Assembly: GCF_002243645.1 (NCBI RefSeq)
Contig: NZ_CP017704.1
Span: 1,465,501 to 1,529,500, forward strand
Source of the DNA: Peribacillus simplex NBRC 15720 = DSM 1321
GTDB lineage: Bacteria > Bacillota > Bacilli > Bacillales > DSM-1321
Direction: 5' to 3'
Length of the DNA stretch: 64,000 bases
Shown: positions 63,310 through 64,000 of the stretch, one piece after another
Layout of the letters: the number at the start of each line of letters is the position of its first letter
Position numbering within the stretch: the first letter of the stretch is position 1
Program-made: the position numbers and the translations under genes
Notes under the pieces: model-generated
Told to the model about the DNA's origin: nothing
The model's input: the letters and a program-made list of their open reading frames with translations, nothing else
The model's database searches: none

Positions 63310-64000
63310 TCACCATGAAGCTGCTTTATCGGCTGCGTACACTTCGCTTAACGTTTCTAGCGCCTTTTCCAAATCTTCCGTATGCTGCCCATTACGACCA
63401 TCACCTCTTGCCATGCCTATTTCAATAGTTATTGCCAAGCCAACACTTTCAAAAATTGGGGTGATAGCCTCGATCCATTTTTTCTGTAAGTCAGCTTCGC
63501 CCTCTATCAAGCCGAGCTCAACCATTTCCTCTCCATATTGTCCCAGTGAAAATACGCCAGCAAAATCCGGCATTGTTTTCCCAATCGCCGCTTGCATTCT
63601 CGAAACCGCTTCCAAATGACCAGATCCCAGCAATTGGACGAACCATGTTTTCCAGTGCATCAAATGATAGTAAAGTTCCATTTGTACCTTTTGCGCCACT
63701 TCAGAAAGCGGTTCATATGAACATGAATGAAGGGATTGAACCTTAATCGCTTTGGCTTGGGTATAAAAATAATTCCGCACTACCGCAAACGCCCAATCAT
63801 AATCCGGGTCTTTCATATAGTACCCAGGACCATTGACCAATTCGAGAATGATCGCATTGCGCCGTTCCTTGGCGGGACGGTCGTGAGCAAGCTTATCAGC
63901 ATCGCCTTCACCGAGTTCATCCAGTAACTTATAATATATGGCTGCATGCCCCATCGTGTCTTGAGATATCGAAGCGGATGCAACATCTTCTTCAATATGC
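63310..64000 (-). CDS. paaC: 1,2-phenylacetyl-CoA epoxidase subunit PaaC (partial)
   Basis: Structural subunit of the phenylacetyl-CoA epoxygenase, partner of the catalytic PaaA. The coding frame runs off the right edge: residues upstream of the first Met (HIEEDVASASISQDTMGHAA) continue the PaaC pattern, so the start lies outside. About 230 of ~250 residues are seen: DRPAKERRNAIILELVNGPG, YDWAFAVVRNYFY, ELYYHLMHWKTWFVQLLGSG. Related helical bundle to PaaA but without its full iron ligands. Confidence 0.9.
   Translation of the reverse strand, partial: HIEEDVASASISQDTMGHAAIYYKLLDELGEGDADKLAHDRPAKERRNAIILELVNGPGYYMKDPDYDWAFAVVRNYFYTQAKAIKVQSLHSCSYEPLSEVAQKVQMELYYHLMHWKTWFVQLLGSGHLEAVSRMQAAIGKTMPDFAGVFSLGQYGEEMVELGLIEGEADLQKKWIEAITPIFESVGLAITIEIGMARGDGRNGQHTEDLEKALETLSEVYAADKAASW

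Noticed and set aside
1-64000. Mobile elements, prophage, CRISPR, defence islands
   Set aside because: No transposase, integrase, capsid, Cas or restriction gene and no regular spacer array were seen; all neighbours look like core or metabolic genes.

Overview
The window reads as a chromosomal segment of a low-GC, spore-forming Gram-positive bacterium of the Bacillaceae. The evidence is AGGAGG-type ribosome binding sites, intrinsic terminators after most genes, frequent TTG/GTG starts, and typical Bacillus proteins: Spx-like, cold shock protein, a YjcZ-type sporulation peptide, a YvbK-type acetyltransferase, a CzcD, an MneS-like manganese exporter, and family II pyrophosphatase. The gene mix (complete aerobic phenylacetate operon, c-di-GMP riboswitch, B12-riboswitch-controlled ribonucleotide reductase) fits a soil Bacillus/Peribacillus-like organism. 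The genus is inferred. No rRNA, tRNA, CRISPR array, insertion sequence or prophage was seen.

Left part, 1-20 kb: a 2-oxoacid dehydrogenase E1 pair (cut by the edge), an isoaspartyl dipeptidase, an HPr-like protein lacking the phosphorylated histidine, a class A penicillin-binding protein, a universal stress protein, an MneS-like CDF exporter, a soluble histidine kinase, two paralogous CNNM/CBS/CorC membrane proteins, a DedA protein, small lipoproteins and membrane proteins, and MarR and MocR regulators. The two CNNM genes each have their own promoter, a long leader carrying a three-codon upstream ORF, and a TTG start.

20-35 kb: GNAT acetyltransferases, a nitronate monooxygenase family enzyme, tRNA hydroxylase TrhO, a Cu/Zn superoxide dismutase lipoprotein, a citrate-metal transporter, two MFS transporters, and then a catabolic operon (27.5-35.0 kb, minus strand). 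The operon holds an acyl-CoA dehydrogenase, 3-hydroxyacyl-CoA dehydrogenase, enoyl-CoA hydratase, thiolase, acyl-CoA ligase, thioesterase and MFS importer. Together these would import, activate and beta-oxidise a carboxylic acid. Two GTAC-N5-GTAC inverted repeats 33 bp apart lie just upstream of its likely promoter, and a GAF/PucR-type regulator is encoded about 1 kb further on.

35-55 kb: a c-di-GMP-I (GEMM) riboswitch in front of a 64-residue four-cysteine protein; a SulP transporter; Mn-dependent pyrophosphatase; a cobalamin riboswitch with terminator in front of class I ribonucleotide reductase large and small subunits and a flavodoxin; cold shock protein; an orphan ModB permease translationally coupled to a 33-codon ORF; an Spx paralogue that has lost one redox cysteine; an OmpR/HK two-component system; CzcD; a metallophosphatase; and a YjcZ-type sporulation peptide.

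Right part, 55-64 kb: the phenylacetate (paa) operon on the minus strand, paaC (cut by the edge), paaD, an EthD-domain gene, paaF, paaG, an aldehyde dehydrogenase, paaH, paaJ, a third crotonase, and paaX last. A gamma-carbonic-anhydrase-like gene converges on paaX, recalling the paaXY pair of Gram-negative bacteria. No PaaZ fusion is visible: the aldehyde dehydrogenase probably supplies one half of it, while the ring-opening hydratase is not identifiable in the window.
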